Shown here: positions 1 to 8,087 of the stretch, piece after piece | Numbering within the stretch: the first letter of the stretch is position 1 | Layout of the letters: each line of letters starts with the position of its first letter | Notes under the pieces: generated by a model | Database searches by the model: none | The model's input: the letters and a program-made list of their open reading frames with translations, nothing else | What the model was told of the DNA's origin: nothing | Source of the DNA: a cyanobacterium PCC 7702 | Lineage (GTDB): Bacteria > Cyanobacteriota > Cyanobacteriia > Cyanobacteriales > Nostocaceae | Assembly: GCA_000332255.1 (NCBI GenBank) | Contig: KB235926.1 | Span: forward strand, 443,193-507,192 | DNA length: 64,000 nucleotides | Reading direction: 5' to 3' | Position numbers and translations under genes: made by a program

Positions 1-1
1 T

Positions 2-829
2 CGTACACAGGAAGTGGTTAAAAACTATCAAAAAAATTGGCAACGCACCTATCCTTTAAAGTACTTTTTAGAATCTAAACAAGGAGCAGGATACGCACGT
101 CAGCGAGCAATTGAGGAAGCAAAGGGTAAATTCGTCGGTTTTTTAGACGATGATAACTATCCTCTTGGCGATTGGGTTGCAAAAGCTTACGCCTTTGGAC
201 AAGCACATCCAAAAGCAGGTGCTTATGGCAGTCAAATTCATCCCCTCTGGGAAGTAGAACCTCCAAAAAATTTTCAGCGTATAGCTCCGTTTTTGGCTAT
301 TGCAGAGCGAGGAAACTTGCCTTTAGTTTATCAACCCCAAAAAAAAATATTACCTCCTTCTGCAGGTCTTGTTGTTCGTAAACAAGCTTGGATAGAATGC
401 GTACCCGAACATTGTATCCTTACAGGTAGAATTCAAGGTAACATGCTTACTGGTGAGGATATAGAAGTATTGTCTTATATCCAAAAAGCTGGATGGGAAA
501 TTTGGTACAACCCAGACATGGAAATTTATCATGAAATTCCTAGTTGGCGTTTGCAAAAAGAATATTTAATTCCGTTTTTTAGAGGTATTGGTCTTAGTCG
601 CTATGTTACCCGGATGTTAATTATCAAACCGTGGCTTAGACCTTTGGCATTTTTAGCTTATCTCATCAATGACATCAGAAAAATACTCTTTCATCTATTT
701 AAATATAGATGGCGATTAAAAAATGATTTAGTCGCTACTTGTGAAATGGAGCTGTTCATTGGTAGTATGATTAGCTATTTTTATCTTTGGCAGCACGGAT
801 ATTTAAACAGAAATAAATTCTATGAATAA
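2..829 (+). CDS. hpsE: HpsE-like GT2 glycosyltransferase, 5' end missing
   Basis: This is a family 2 glycosyltransferase, probably an inner-membrane-associated enzyme that builds hormogonium/exopolysaccharide chains. The frame is open to the left edge, so the gene starts outside the window; the GTG at 14 is internal. Compared with the full-length paralogue that follows, about 65 N-terminal residues are missing, including the first nucleotide-binding strand. The LDDDN metal/donor-binding motif is present, followed by the long HpsE-type region with EVEPP, LVVRK and EIWYNP signatures. It overlaps the next gene by 8 bp, so the two are co-translated. The residue pattern matches my memory of the HpsE family closely, and it is the closer of the two copies. 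The sugar donor is unknown. Confidence 0.85.
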   Translation, partial: RTQEVVKNYQKNWQRTYPLKYFLESKQGAGYARQRAIEEAKGKFVGFLDDDNYPLGDWVAKAYAFGQAHPKAGAYGSQIHPLWEVEPPKNFQRIAPFLAIAERGNLPLVYQPQKKILPPSAGLVVRKQAWIECVPEHCILTGRIQGNMLTGEDIEVLSYIQKAGWEIWYNPDMEIYHEIPSWRLQKEYLIPFFRGIGLSRYVTRMLIIKPWLRPLAFLAYLINDIRKILFHLFKYRWRLKNDLVATCEMELFIGSMISYFYLWQHGYLNRNKFYE

Positions 830-1826
830 GACGGAAAATCAAAAATTAGATATTACTGTAGCTATACCAACATATAACAGAGCTAATTATCTACCTAAAC
901 TTCTAGAGCAACTCTGGAAACAAACAGGAGTAGAGCATCTGCGTTGGGAAATTATTATTATTGATAACAATAGTACAGACAATACATGTGAAATTGTTAC
1001 TCATTATCAAAGTAAATGGCAAAATCAAGTAACTTTGAGGTATTTTTTAGAAACCCAACAAGGAGCTGCTTTTGCAAGATGGCGAGCTGTACGGGAAGCA
1101 AAAGGAGAGTTAATTGGATTTTTAGATGATGATAATTTCCCTGCACTTTCTTGGCTGAAAGAAGCAGTAGAATTTGGTAAAAAACATCCTTTAGCTGGTG
1201 CTTGGAGCGGACAAATTCACGGCGAGTTTGAAGTAGAGCCGCCAGAAAACTTTGAGAAAATTCAAGCTTTTTTGGCCATCCGGGAACATGGTTCAGAACC
1301 ACATTTATTCGATCCTGTTAATTTAAGGTTACCTCCTGCGGCAGCACTTGTAGTACGTAAACGGGCGTGGAGTGAAAATGTACCTCAAAAACCTGCTTTA
1401 GTAGGAAAACTACCTGGTTTGTTGGTGCAAGGAGATGATTATGAGCCACTGCTGTACATGTATAAGGCAAACTGGGAAATTTGGTATAACCCATTAATGC
1501 ATACTTATCATCAAATACCTGCTTCGCGGCTAGAAAAAAGCTATTTGCTAACTTTAGCGCGTGGCTGTGGTTTGTGTATTTGTCATTTGCGTATGATTAA
1601 TGCCAAAAAATGGCAAAAACCTCTAGTCTTTTTAAGAACTTCGTTAGGAAATTTGCGACGCTTGTTGCAGCATTTCCTTGTTTATAAAAGTCCCTGGAAA
1701 AATGACCTTATTTTCCTCTTTGAAATGGAGTTTTATTGGGGTAGTTTTTTGAGTCCATTCTATTATGCAATCACCAATATTAAATTTCCCTGGGTGGGTA
1801 AACTTGTATGCCTGCTATTTCTGTAA
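822..1826 (+). CDS. HpsE-like GT2 glycosyltransferase, tandem paralogue
   Basis: This is a complete 334-residue family 2 glycosyltransferase. The GT-A core shows the first strand at residues 10-18 (DITVAIPTYN), DNNSTDNT at 48-55 and the LDDDN metal/donor motif at 101-105. The C-terminal half keeps the EVEPP, LVVRK, EIWYNP and KNDL signatures of the upstream gene, so the two are tandem duplicates that have diverged. The start overlaps the previous stop by 8 bp, and its own stop overlaps the next GT gene by 19 bp, indicating one operon. The expected role is adding a sugar during hormogonium-type polysaccharide synthesis; donor and acceptor cannot be read from sequence. Two HpsE-like copies side by side may have different specificities. 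Confidence 0.85.
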   Translation: MNKTENQKLDITVAIPTYNRANYLPKLLEQLWKQTGVEHLRWEIIIIDNNSTDNTCEIVTHYQSKWQNQVTLRYFLETQQGAAFARWRAVREAKGELIGFLDDDNFPALSWLKEAVEFGKKHPLAGAWSGQIHGEFEVEPPENFEKIQAFLAIREHGSEPHLFDPVNLRLPPAAALVVRKRAWSENVPQKPALVGKLPGLLVQGDDYEPLLYMYKANWEIWYNPLMHTYHQIPASRLEKSYLLTLARGCGLCICHLRMINAKKWQKPLVFLRTSLGNLRRLLQHFLVYKSPWKNDLIFLFEMEFYWGSFLSPFYYAITNIKFPWVGKLVCLLFL

Positions 1827-2770
1827 TTATACCTGCTTACAATAGCGAAAAGACGATTCAAAAAACAATCAATTCTGTTTTAGGACAAAATTTTACTGAT
1901 TTGGAAGTTATTGTAATTAATGACGATTCGCAAGATTCAACCTTAGATATTGTTTCACAATTTAATGACTCGAGACTGAAAATATTTTCATATCCTCATG
2001 GTGGTGGAAGTCTGAGTCGGAATCGGGGATTTTCTCATGCAGTTGGAGAATTTGTGAGTTTTTTAGATGCGGACGATCTTTGGACTTTGGATAAGTTGAA
2101 GTGTCAGTTGGAGGCCTTACAGCGTACTCCTACAGCTATGGTTGCTTATAGCTGGACAGATTACATTGACGAGAGCGATCGCTTTTTGTGTGCGGGTACG
2201 CACATTACTGCTAATGGAGATGTATACGAACAGTTACTGATTGCTAATTTCTTAGAAAACGGGTCTAATCCTTTAATTAGAAGGGAAGCATTCAGCGAAT
2301 TAGGCGGATTTGACGAATCCTTACCTGCTGGTCAAGATTGGGATATGTGGTTGCGCTTAGCTGCTCGTTATCATTTTGTGGCCGTACCAGCTGTGCAAAT
2401 TTTTTACAGAGTTAGCGCTAATTCCCTTTCTTCCCATTTACTAAGACAAGAACAAGCTTGCTTGCAAGTTTTGGAAAAAGCATGTCAACAAAGAAAACCA
2501 GTTTTTCCAGACACTTACAGTCAAAGTGTGGCAAACATTTATAAATATCTTGTCTGTAAATCTCTGCAAGCACCATTGCATCGGCAAAAAGGCTTTTTGG
2601 GTGCTATATTTTTATGGAAATTTTTTATTAATGATCGATATCGCTTTCAACGTACTTACTTTACCTTCAAACTACTATTTAAAATCATGATTATTTTAAT
2701 TTTACCTAGTAGCATGGCAATGTCATTATTAACGAGTATAAAAACAGCAGCAGCTTCAAAAAGTTACTAA
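1808..2770 (+). CDS. GT2 family glycosyltransferase
   Basis: A 320-residue GT-A fold glycosyltransferase. It has SVIIPAYN at residues 5-12, VINDDSQDST around 36-45, the DADD metal-binding motif at 87-90, and GQDWDMWLR further on, which is typical of GT2 enzymes acting on cell-surface sugars. A hydrophobic stretch near residues 280-305 may anchor it to the membrane. The gene overlaps the preceding glycosyltransferase by 19 bp, so it belongs to the same polysaccharide operon. It is not a close relative of the two HpsE-like proteins. It could correspond to one of the other Hps glycosyltransferases (HpsF/HpsG class), but I cannot assign which. Confidence 0.85.
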   Translation: MPAISVIIPAYNSEKTIQKTINSVLGQNFTDLEVIVINDDSQDSTLDIVSQFNDSRLKIFSYPHGGGSLSRNRGFSHAVGEFVSFLDADDLWTLDKLKCQLEALQRTPTAMVAYSWTDYIDESDRFLCAGTHITANGDVYEQLLIANFLENGSNPLIRREAFSELGGFDESLPAGQDWDMWLRLAARYHFVAVPAVQIFYRVSANSLSSHLLRQEQACLQVLEKACQQRKPVFPDTYSQSVANIYKYLVCKSLQAPLHRQKGFLGAIFLWKFFINDRYRFQRTYFTFKLLFKIMIILILPSSMAMSLLTSIKTAAASKSY

Positions 2771-2803
2771 CACGCCAACTGAAACGCTTTAGGTGTCACG
2801 ACC

Positions 2804-3424
2804 GTGTATGTGAAATGGAATTCTTCTGTAATTAAAACTTGCTCTAGCAGCGGCTTTAGTTTGTTAGAACTATTAGTAACAATTGTCGCTATAGGTGTAT
2901 TGAGCGCCATAGCTGTTCCTAGCTTTTTAGCTTTTGTAGACCTTTACCGTCTCAATGCTGCTCAAGATGAAATTTACCGTGCTCTGCGTCAAGCCCAAAG
3001 CCAAGCGAAAAAGGAAAAATTGACCTGGCAGTTTAGCTTGAGAGAATATAATGGTATACTGCAGTGGGCAACTCATCAGGCAGAAGCGAGCAAATTTATT
3101 CCAGACGCTGTTATATGGCAGGATCTGGATCGAAGTATTCGTCTAGATCGAGAGCGCAATAACAAAAATAAATACGAGACGACTTTACAAAAGCACTCTT
3201 CACAGCAAGTTTGGCGAGTAATATTTAATTACCAAGGCTGTCCTGTATATAACGTTGGGGATGAATGTACCCATACATCCTTACAAGCTTTAGGACAGAT
3301 AACGCTGTACAGTAAAAATGGTGGTAAAACTAGACGTTGTGTTTATGTTTCTACCATTTTAGGGGCGATGCGAACGGGAAAAGATCGTACTCGAGCCAAT
3401 GAAAGCGATAAATACTGTTATTGA
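2804..3424 (+). CDS. GspH/FimT-type pseudopilin, prepilin-cleavage signal
   Basis: A 206-residue type IV pilin-like protein read from a GTG start. The class III signal is clear: SSSGFSLLELL with cleavage expected after Gly17, Phe at +1 and Glu at +5 (residue 22). A hydrophobic helix follows to about residue 44, then the amphipathic part of the pilin helix (YRLNAAQDEIYRALRQAQSQA) and a globular domain with several Cys residues near the C-terminus. Prepilin peptidase PilD would process it. In Nostoc-type hps loci, pseudopilins accompany glycosyltransferases and are needed for polysaccharide secretion during gliding, which agrees with the neighbours here. It is probably a minor pseudopilin rather than the major pilin. 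Confidence 0.88.
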   Translation: MYVKWNSSVIKTCSSSGFSLLELLVTIVAIGVLSAIAVPSFLAFVDLYRLNAAQDEIYRALRQAQSQAKKEKLTWQFSLREYNGILQWATHQAEASKFIPDAVIWQDLDRSIRLDRERNNKNKYETTLQKHSSQQVWRVIFNYQGCPVYNVGDECTHTSLQALGQITLYSKNGGKTRRCVYVSTILGAMRTGKDRTRANESDKYCY

Positions 3425-3442
3425 GCAAGATCCTACAATCGC

Positions 3443-4081
3443 GTGTCTAATTTGCCAAAAGTAGCAAAAAAGCACTTAATTATCTTTACTCGCTATCCAG
3501 AACCAGGTAAAACAAAAACTAGATTGATACCTGCTTTGGGAAGTGAAGGTGCTGCTAGGTTGCACCGTCAAATGACCGAACATACCTTAGTCCAGGTGAA
3601 ACAATTACAAAAAGTGATTCCTATTTCTTGGGAGGTGTGGTTTGCAGGTGGTAATTATCAATTAATGCAGGATTGGTTAGGAGCACAGTTGATTTATCAA
3701 CCCCAAGATGAAGGAGATTTGGGACAGCGGATGGAGCGATCGCTTTTCCATGCTTTTGAAAGTCAAGCAGAATATGCAGTGATTATCGGTACTGATTGTC
3801 CTGCTCTTAATGCTGAAATTCTCGCTCTCGCTTTTGAGGAGCTCGAGCACTGCGAACTCGTGCTTGGCCCGGCAAGGGATGGTGGTTATTATTTAATTGG
3901 TTTACGCTATCTAAGACCGGAATTATTCACTAACATAGACTGGGGAACAAACCGAGTATTTTCACAAACGGTGGAAATTGCCCATAAGCTTAATTTATCA
4001 ATGGTTTCCTTGCCAGTTTTGGCCGATATTGACCGTCCGGAGGATTTATGTAATTGGGAAGCGCATTTAGTAATTGATTAG
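3443..4081 (+). CDS. TIGR04282/DUF2064 family glycosyltransferase-like protein
   Basis: A 212-residue nucleotidyl/glycosyl-transferase-fold protein with GTG start. The family marks are FTRYPEPGKTKTRL near residues 15-28, GTDCP at 116-120 and GPARDGGYYLIG at 142-153, ending with DIDRPEDL. This is the DUF2064 family, called rSAM/selenodomain-associated transferase 1 in some collections, and it resembles CofC-type guanylyltransferases. The precise substrate is unknown. It lies 18 bp after the pseudopilin gene on the same strand, so it may be part of the polysaccharide operon. No rSAM or selenoprotein partner is seen nearby. Confidence 0.82.
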   Translation: MSNLPKVAKKHLIIFTRYPEPGKTKTRLIPALGSEGAARLHRQMTEHTLVQVKQLQKVIPISWEVWFAGGNYQLMQDWLGAQLIYQPQDEGDLGQRMERSLFHAFESQAEYAVIIGTDCPALNAEILALAFEELEHCELVLGPARDGGYYLIGLRYLRPELFTNIDWGTNRVFSQTVEIAHKLNLSMVSLPVLADIDRPEDLCNWEAHLVID

Positions 4082-4295
4082 ATGATTATTTTGTTTGCTG
4101 ATGAGATTTTCATGCGGATTCTTCGGAAGACACCAAAAAATATAAATGTTACGGTCATATATCAATAAAGTAATGCCAAAATATTTACTTATCAATGTCG
4201 AGGTATACTTTAAGTTTTTAATAATAAGTCGCCCACAAAGTAAATATTGGACTGGGTTGACATAGAATATTCAATCACTCTTAGTTAGCTACAAG

Positions 4296-5120
4296 ATGAT
4301 AATTATGAATAATCGTTTAGCCACCATTACCACTGTCCGGACACTAAAGGTGGTTGGGTTTGTGATCGTTTTGTCTTTTCTAATAGATATTCTAATTTTG
4401 TTGTTTCCTTTCCAACCGACCAATCGAGGATGGCAAATTAACATAGCCACAGCACTAGTGGACCGGGGAATTGTACCAATGGTTGGCTTGGGCATGTTGT
4501 TTGCAGGATACTGGATTGAAAGTACCGATAATAGCGATCGCCACTCTGGTATTGACATTAGATTTCCAGCACTGATATTATCTTGTTTTTTGGGCTTAGT
4601 TTTTTTGTTACTTTTTCCCGTGCACGTTAATAATGTCAACCAAGCGAAAACCAAAAGGGTAGAGCAAATCAACCAAAGTGCAGAACAGCTGGAAAATCGC
4701 TTGCAAGCCCAAATCAACAGCGAGCAATTTAAAGTTTTTATTGAAACTCAAAAAAATCAAGCCAAAGCCATTTCTGAAATCATCAAAGATGAAAAGAAAT
4801 ATCAGCAGATAATACAGGATCCTCAACGTCCACAAGCTGAAAAAGAATTACTGAAAAAATTTAAAGCTAATCCCAAAGAGCTGGAAAAAATCATCACCCA
4901 ACAAACCGATCCTCAAACCATAGCCAATCAAGAATTAAGTAAAATTCGCTCTCAAAGAGAAGAAGCTGAAAAACAAGCCAGAGAAGAAGCTTGGAGGTCT
5001 GGAACTCGGATTGGAATTAACAGTTTATTGTTATCTGTTGGATACATTATTATTGGTTGGACGGGATTAAAAAATATGGGAGCTGGCAAAGATAGCGTAC
5101 GTCAAACCATCCGGCGCTAA
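4296..5120 (+). CDS. hpsJ: HpsJ family membrane protein
   Basis: A 274-residue integral membrane protein. It has three hydrophobic segments in the N-terminal third (about 17-40, 54-75 and 90-110), a long charged, probably coiled-coil region rich in Glu, Lys and Gln (about 115-235), and a last membrane span near 240-262. This architecture and the DRGIVPMVGLGMLFAGYWIE signature fit the HpsJ family of hormogonium polysaccharide proteins. Its molecular role is not established; a scaffold or envelope function is inferred. An ATG three codons downstream is an alternative start. A TTGACA hexamer at 4257-4262 could be a promoter -35 box, but no good -10 box follows at the right spacing. Confidence 0.75.
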   Translation: MIIMNNRLATITTVRTLKVVGFVIVLSFLIDILILLFPFQPTNRGWQINIATALVDRGIVPMVGLGMLFAGYWIESTDNSDRHSGIDIRFPALILSCFLGLVFLLLFPVHVNNVNQAKTKRVEQINQSAEQLENRLQAQINSEQFKVFIETQKNQAKAISEIIKDEKKYQQIIQDPQRPQAEKELLKKFKANPKELEKIITQQTDPQTIANQELSKIRSQREEAEKQAREEAWRSGTRIGINSLLLSVGYIIIGWTGLKNMGAGKDSVRQTIRR

Positions 5121-5163
5121 TTTAAAAATTGCTATCCAGGCAGTAGGAGGGAGAAAAGAATTT

Positions 5164-5229
5164 ATGAAATCTCATACTGCCACTTTTACTAATTTGGGAG
5201 ATAGCGATCGCCAACTCAAAAAAAATTAG
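5164..5229 (+). CDS. 21-codon leader ORF before a glycosyltransferase
   Basis: A short ORF encoding MKSHTATFTNLGDSDRQLKKN. It is preceded by the strongest Shine-Dalgarno-like stretch in this locus (AGGAGG at 5145-5150, with GGAG ending 10 bases before the ATG). Its stop lies 5 bases before the ATG of the next glycosyltransferase, which itself has no recognisable ribosome binding site. Translation of the short ORF could therefore deliver ribosomes to the downstream gene. The peptide has no recognised domain, signal or membrane segment. A fortuitous ORF cannot be excluded. Confidence 0.4.
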   Translation: MKSHTATFTNLGDSDRQLKKN

Positions 5230-5234
5230 CAAAT

Positions 5235-6095
5235 ATGTTTTCCATTTACATATTAACTTATAACGAAGAACTGGATATTGCTGCTTGTATTGAATCGGCT
5301 TTGTCAGCAGATGACATTATTGTCGTGGACTCTTACAGTAGCGATCGCACTGTTGAAATTGCTCGTCGCTATCCTGTCCGTATTGCTCAACATACTTTTG
5401 AAAGTCATGGTCGCCAGCGAAATTGGATGTTAGAAAATATACCTCCCAAACACGAATGGGCATACATTTTGGAAGCGGACGAACGCATGACACCACAATT
5501 ATTTGCTGAATGTCAACAAGCAATTCAAAATCCCAAATATGTTGGTTACTATGTTGCGGAACGTGTCATTTTCATGAATAAGTGGATTCGCCACAGTACT
5601 CAGTATCCCCGTTACCAACTGCGTCTTTTACGCTACGGTAAAGTTTGGTTTACTGATTACGGTCATGCAGAACGAGAAGTTTGTGATGGAGCCACAGGCT
5701 TTTTAAAAGAAACTTATCCCCACTACACTTGTAGCAAAGGTTTGAACCGTTGGATAGAAAAGCACAATCGCTACTCTACAGATGAAGCGAAAGAAACCCT
5801 TTATCAGCTAGAAAACGGAACCGTTCGCTGGCAAAGTTTGTTTTTTGGTAGTTCAGAGGTAGAACGACGCCGTGCTCTGAAAGATTTATCGTTGCGCTTA
5901 CCTGCCAGGCCTTTATTACGTTTTTTGTACATGTATTTTATCCTGGGTGGTTGCTGGGATGGACAGGCTGGATTGGCTTGGTGTATACTGCAGTCTTTCT
6001 ATGAATATCTGATTTTACTGAAAATGTGGGAAATGAAGCATATGTCTGGACAAAGTGTACATACAGCAGTTCCGTCTGGAAAAGAGCTTTACTAA
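5235..6095 (+). CDS. WaaE/KdtX-like GT2 glycosyltransferase
   Basis: A 286-residue GT2 enzyme of the beta-1,4-glucosyltransferase-like (WaaE/KdtX) group. It starts FSIYILTYNEE, has VDSYSSDRT at residues 31-39, RQRNW near 61-65 and the ADER form of the metal-binding motif at 81-84. The C-terminus carries LRFLYMYFILGGCWDG and an aromatic amphipathic segment typical of this group, suggesting association with the inner membrane. The likely job is sugar transfer to a lipid-linked or envelope saccharide. It follows hpsJ and the leader ORF on the same strand, so it probably belongs to the hps-like locus. Assignment to a named hps gene is not possible here. Confidence 0.85.
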   Translation: MFSIYILTYNEELDIAACIESALSADDIIVVDSYSSDRTVEIARRYPVRIAQHTFESHGRQRNWMLENIPPKHEWAYILEADERMTPQLFAECQQAIQNPKYVGYYVAERVIFMNKWIRHSTQYPRYQLRLLRYGKVWFTDYGHAEREVCDGATGFLKETYPHYTCSKGLNRWIEKHNRYSTDEAKETLYQLENGTVRWQSLFFGSSEVERRRALKDLSLRLPARPLLRFLYMYFILGGCWDGQAGLAWCILQSFYEYLILLKMWEMKHMSGQSVHTAVPSGKELY

Positions 6096-6442
6096 AATTT
6101 TCCTCGCTCAACTTTACTCTTCCAACAGAGGCTGCAGTTGTTTTGCTTTTGTCCTCTATCCGGGGAATGATTTATCTCATTGAGACCGTCAAGAGAATGT
6201 CGTGGGCTGCTGCTAGTTTGTAGGCGCTAACATAGGAAAGACCCTTAACACTTGCAACTTTATAGGTCGTTCTAACTAAAGTAACACCCTGTTGACCAGC
6301 GGATATTTCCTCGTCGCTCGTAGCTACTTGCTCTGGCGACAAGTTTTTTGGCAACAGCAGAGAAACTGTTTGTTATTTAGAACATTAATTGGCGGCTTTT
6401 TATACATCGAGCACGTCTTCGCCAACGGAGAAAACTGTTTTT
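6096..6442. other. Intergenic region without a convincing gene
   Basis: About 350 bases between the glycosyltransferase and the DUF502 gene. A 60-codon minus-strand ORF (6172-6354) uses TTG, has no Shine-Dalgarno sequence and a stop codon just upstream, and its translation shows no known domain, so I do not call it. The region presumably holds the terminator of the hps-like operon and the promoter of the DUF502-nusB-ftsY run; I see no clear hairpin or promoter boxes. Confidence 0.5.
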
Positions 6443-7213
6443 ATGAGCACTAATAACAGAAATTCCATCCATCTAAAAAAGGAGAAGCAAATTTTAGTGA
6501 GCCATCGCTGGAAGCAGGACTTAAAAAACGACCTTATTGCTGGTTTGTTGGTGGTGATTCCCTTAGCAACTACTATTTGGCTAACAATTACCATTGCTAG
6601 TTGGGTCGTTAATTTTCTTACCCGCATTCCCAAACAATTGAATCCCTTTGATGGGATGCACCCTATTTTAGTTAATCTGCTCAATTTGTTAGTAGGGTTG
6701 ACGGTACCCCTTTTGAGTATTCTTTTGATTGGCTTAATGGCTAGGAATATTGTAGGGCGGTGGTTACTGGATGTGGGTGAGCAACTTCTGCAGGCGATTC
6801 CTTTAGCGGGACAGGTTTACAAAACCCTCAAGCAGCTTTTGGAAACATTGCTAAAAGATACTAATGGTAAATTTCGCCGTGTTATTTTAGTAGAGTATCC
6901 CCGCAAGGGAATGTGGGCGATCGCTTTTGTAACTGGCGTTGTTAGCAGCGATATCCAAGCTCGCATGTCTCGTCCCGTACTGAGTATTTTTATTCCCACA
7001 ACTCCTAATCCTACAACCGGATGGTATGCTGTAGTTCCAGAGGATGAAGTCATCAATCTGTCCATGTCGATAGAAGATGCCTTTAAAATCATAGTTTCTG
7101 GTGGCATCGTTGCCCCCAACACACCACTACCTGTTGTCATCACCGATGATTGCGATTTAGAAGTGCCACCTTTAGAACCAAACCGGCAGGTTTTTTCCGT
7201 GGAAGATACTTAA
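6443..7213 (+). CDS. DUF502 family membrane protein
   Basis: A 256-residue protein of the DUF502 family. I chose the ATG at 6443 (MSTNNRNSI...) over an upstream TTG at 6389 because ACGGAG lies about 14 bases before it and family members start near the basic KQDLKNDLIAGLL motif. Two membrane spans are visible: one after DLIAGLLVVIPLATTIWL and one around LLNLLVGLTVPLLSILLIGL. A soluble domain follows with the family signatures AGQVYKTLKQLLE, FRRVILVEYPRKGMW and FIPTTPNPTTGWY. The function is unknown. The gene precedes nusB and ftsY, an order I recall from other filamentous cyanobacteria. Confidence 0.85.
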   Translation: MSTNNRNSIHLKKEKQILVSHRWKQDLKNDLIAGLLVVIPLATTIWLTITIASWVVNFLTRIPKQLNPFDGMHPILVNLLNLLVGLTVPLLSILLIGLMARNIVGRWLLDVGEQLLQAIPLAGQVYKTLKQLLETLLKDTNGKFRRVILVEYPRKGMWAIAFVTGVVSSDIQARMSRPVLSIFIPTTPNPTTGWYAVVPEDEVINLSMSIEDAFKIIVSGGIVAPNTPLPVVITDDCDLEVPPLEPNRQVFSVEDT

Positions 7214-7334
7214 AATCTAAATTGTCATTTCACCAGCGAATGCACAAGCTTACGAGCTATCTGTGCCGACTGCATCCTTATTGTGTATGCTATCGGCAAA
7301 CTAATTCTTCTGACAAACTTTTACTTACAACTAT

Positions 7335-7964
7335 ATGCGACCCAGGAAACCTCGTCAAATTGCTCGAGAGCTGGCACTTTTGAGCCTCTCTCAACTACCA
7401 GCCAACCCCAAAAAATTGACCGAGGAACAACTACCAAAATTAGTGTTGGCGGCCGTACGTACTTTGAGATCGGAAGTGCAAGATACTCTAGACAATGCAG
7501 CTGCAGAACTGCAACGCAGCAGCGATCGCCTTTTAAGTAGCGAAATTCGCGCTATCGATCTCAACTCTGCCAGAGCCATGGTCAAAGAAGCAATCTCTTA
7601 CACTCAAATGGCGATTAACCAATTAAGTGCAGCTGTTGAATTCCCGGAATTAATTCAACTAGCAAATCAAGACCGGGAAGTGAGCAGATATGCTATTGAA
7701 ATTGTCAGAACTATAAACGAAGAGCGAGATAACATAGATCGACAAATAAGCACAGCATTAATTGATTGGCAAGTTACTCGCCTAGCACAAATCGACCGCG
7801 ATATTTTGCGCATCGCTGTAGCAGAAATGCTGTATTTAAACGTTCCTGACAAAGTGGCAATTGATGAAGCTGTAGAACTAGCCAAACGCTACAGTGGAGA
7901 AGAAGGCCATCGGTTTATTAACGGTGTTTTACGCCGAGTTACAGAACAAAAACAAACAGTTTAG
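7335..7964 (+). CDS. nusB: Transcription antitermination factor NusB
   Basis: A 209-residue NusB. With NusE (ribosomal protein S10) and NusG it binds boxA RNA and supports antitermination of rRNA transcription. The N-terminus [19 protein letters not shown] is the conserved arginine-rich first helix that contacts RNA. The C-terminal half carries [12 protein letters not shown](R)[10 protein letters not shown] and the [27 protein letters not shown] block that defines the family. Cyanobacterial NusB proteins are longer than the E. coli protein because of an insert in the middle, here around residues 60-100. It sits between the DUF502 gene and ftsY on the same strand; 121 bases separate it from the former. 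Confidence 0.95.
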   Translation: MRPRKPRQIARELALLSLSQLPANPKKLTEEQLPKLVLAAVRTLRSEVQDTLDNAAAELQRSSDRLLSSEIRAIDLNSARAMVKEAISYTQMAINQLSAAVEFPELIQLANQDREVSRYAIEIVRTINEERDNIDRQISTALIDWQVTRLAQIDRDILRIAVAEMLYLNVPDKVAIDEAVELAKRYSGEEGHRFINGVLRRVTEQKQTV

Positions 7965-8087
7965 CCTGGGGAAAATTCCCAGACGAAAAACAAACAAAAG
8001 TCAAAACTTTATTTTCCGTATCACTGCTTAAGATATTAAGTTGATAGTGTGGAAATAGCTCACAACAACTAAAATAACCAGCTGCAA

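Noticed and set aside
6172-6354. A 60-codon minus-strand ORF between the GT2 and DUF502 genes
   Set aside because: TTG start, no Shine-Dalgarno, in-frame stop just upstream, and no recognisable domain.
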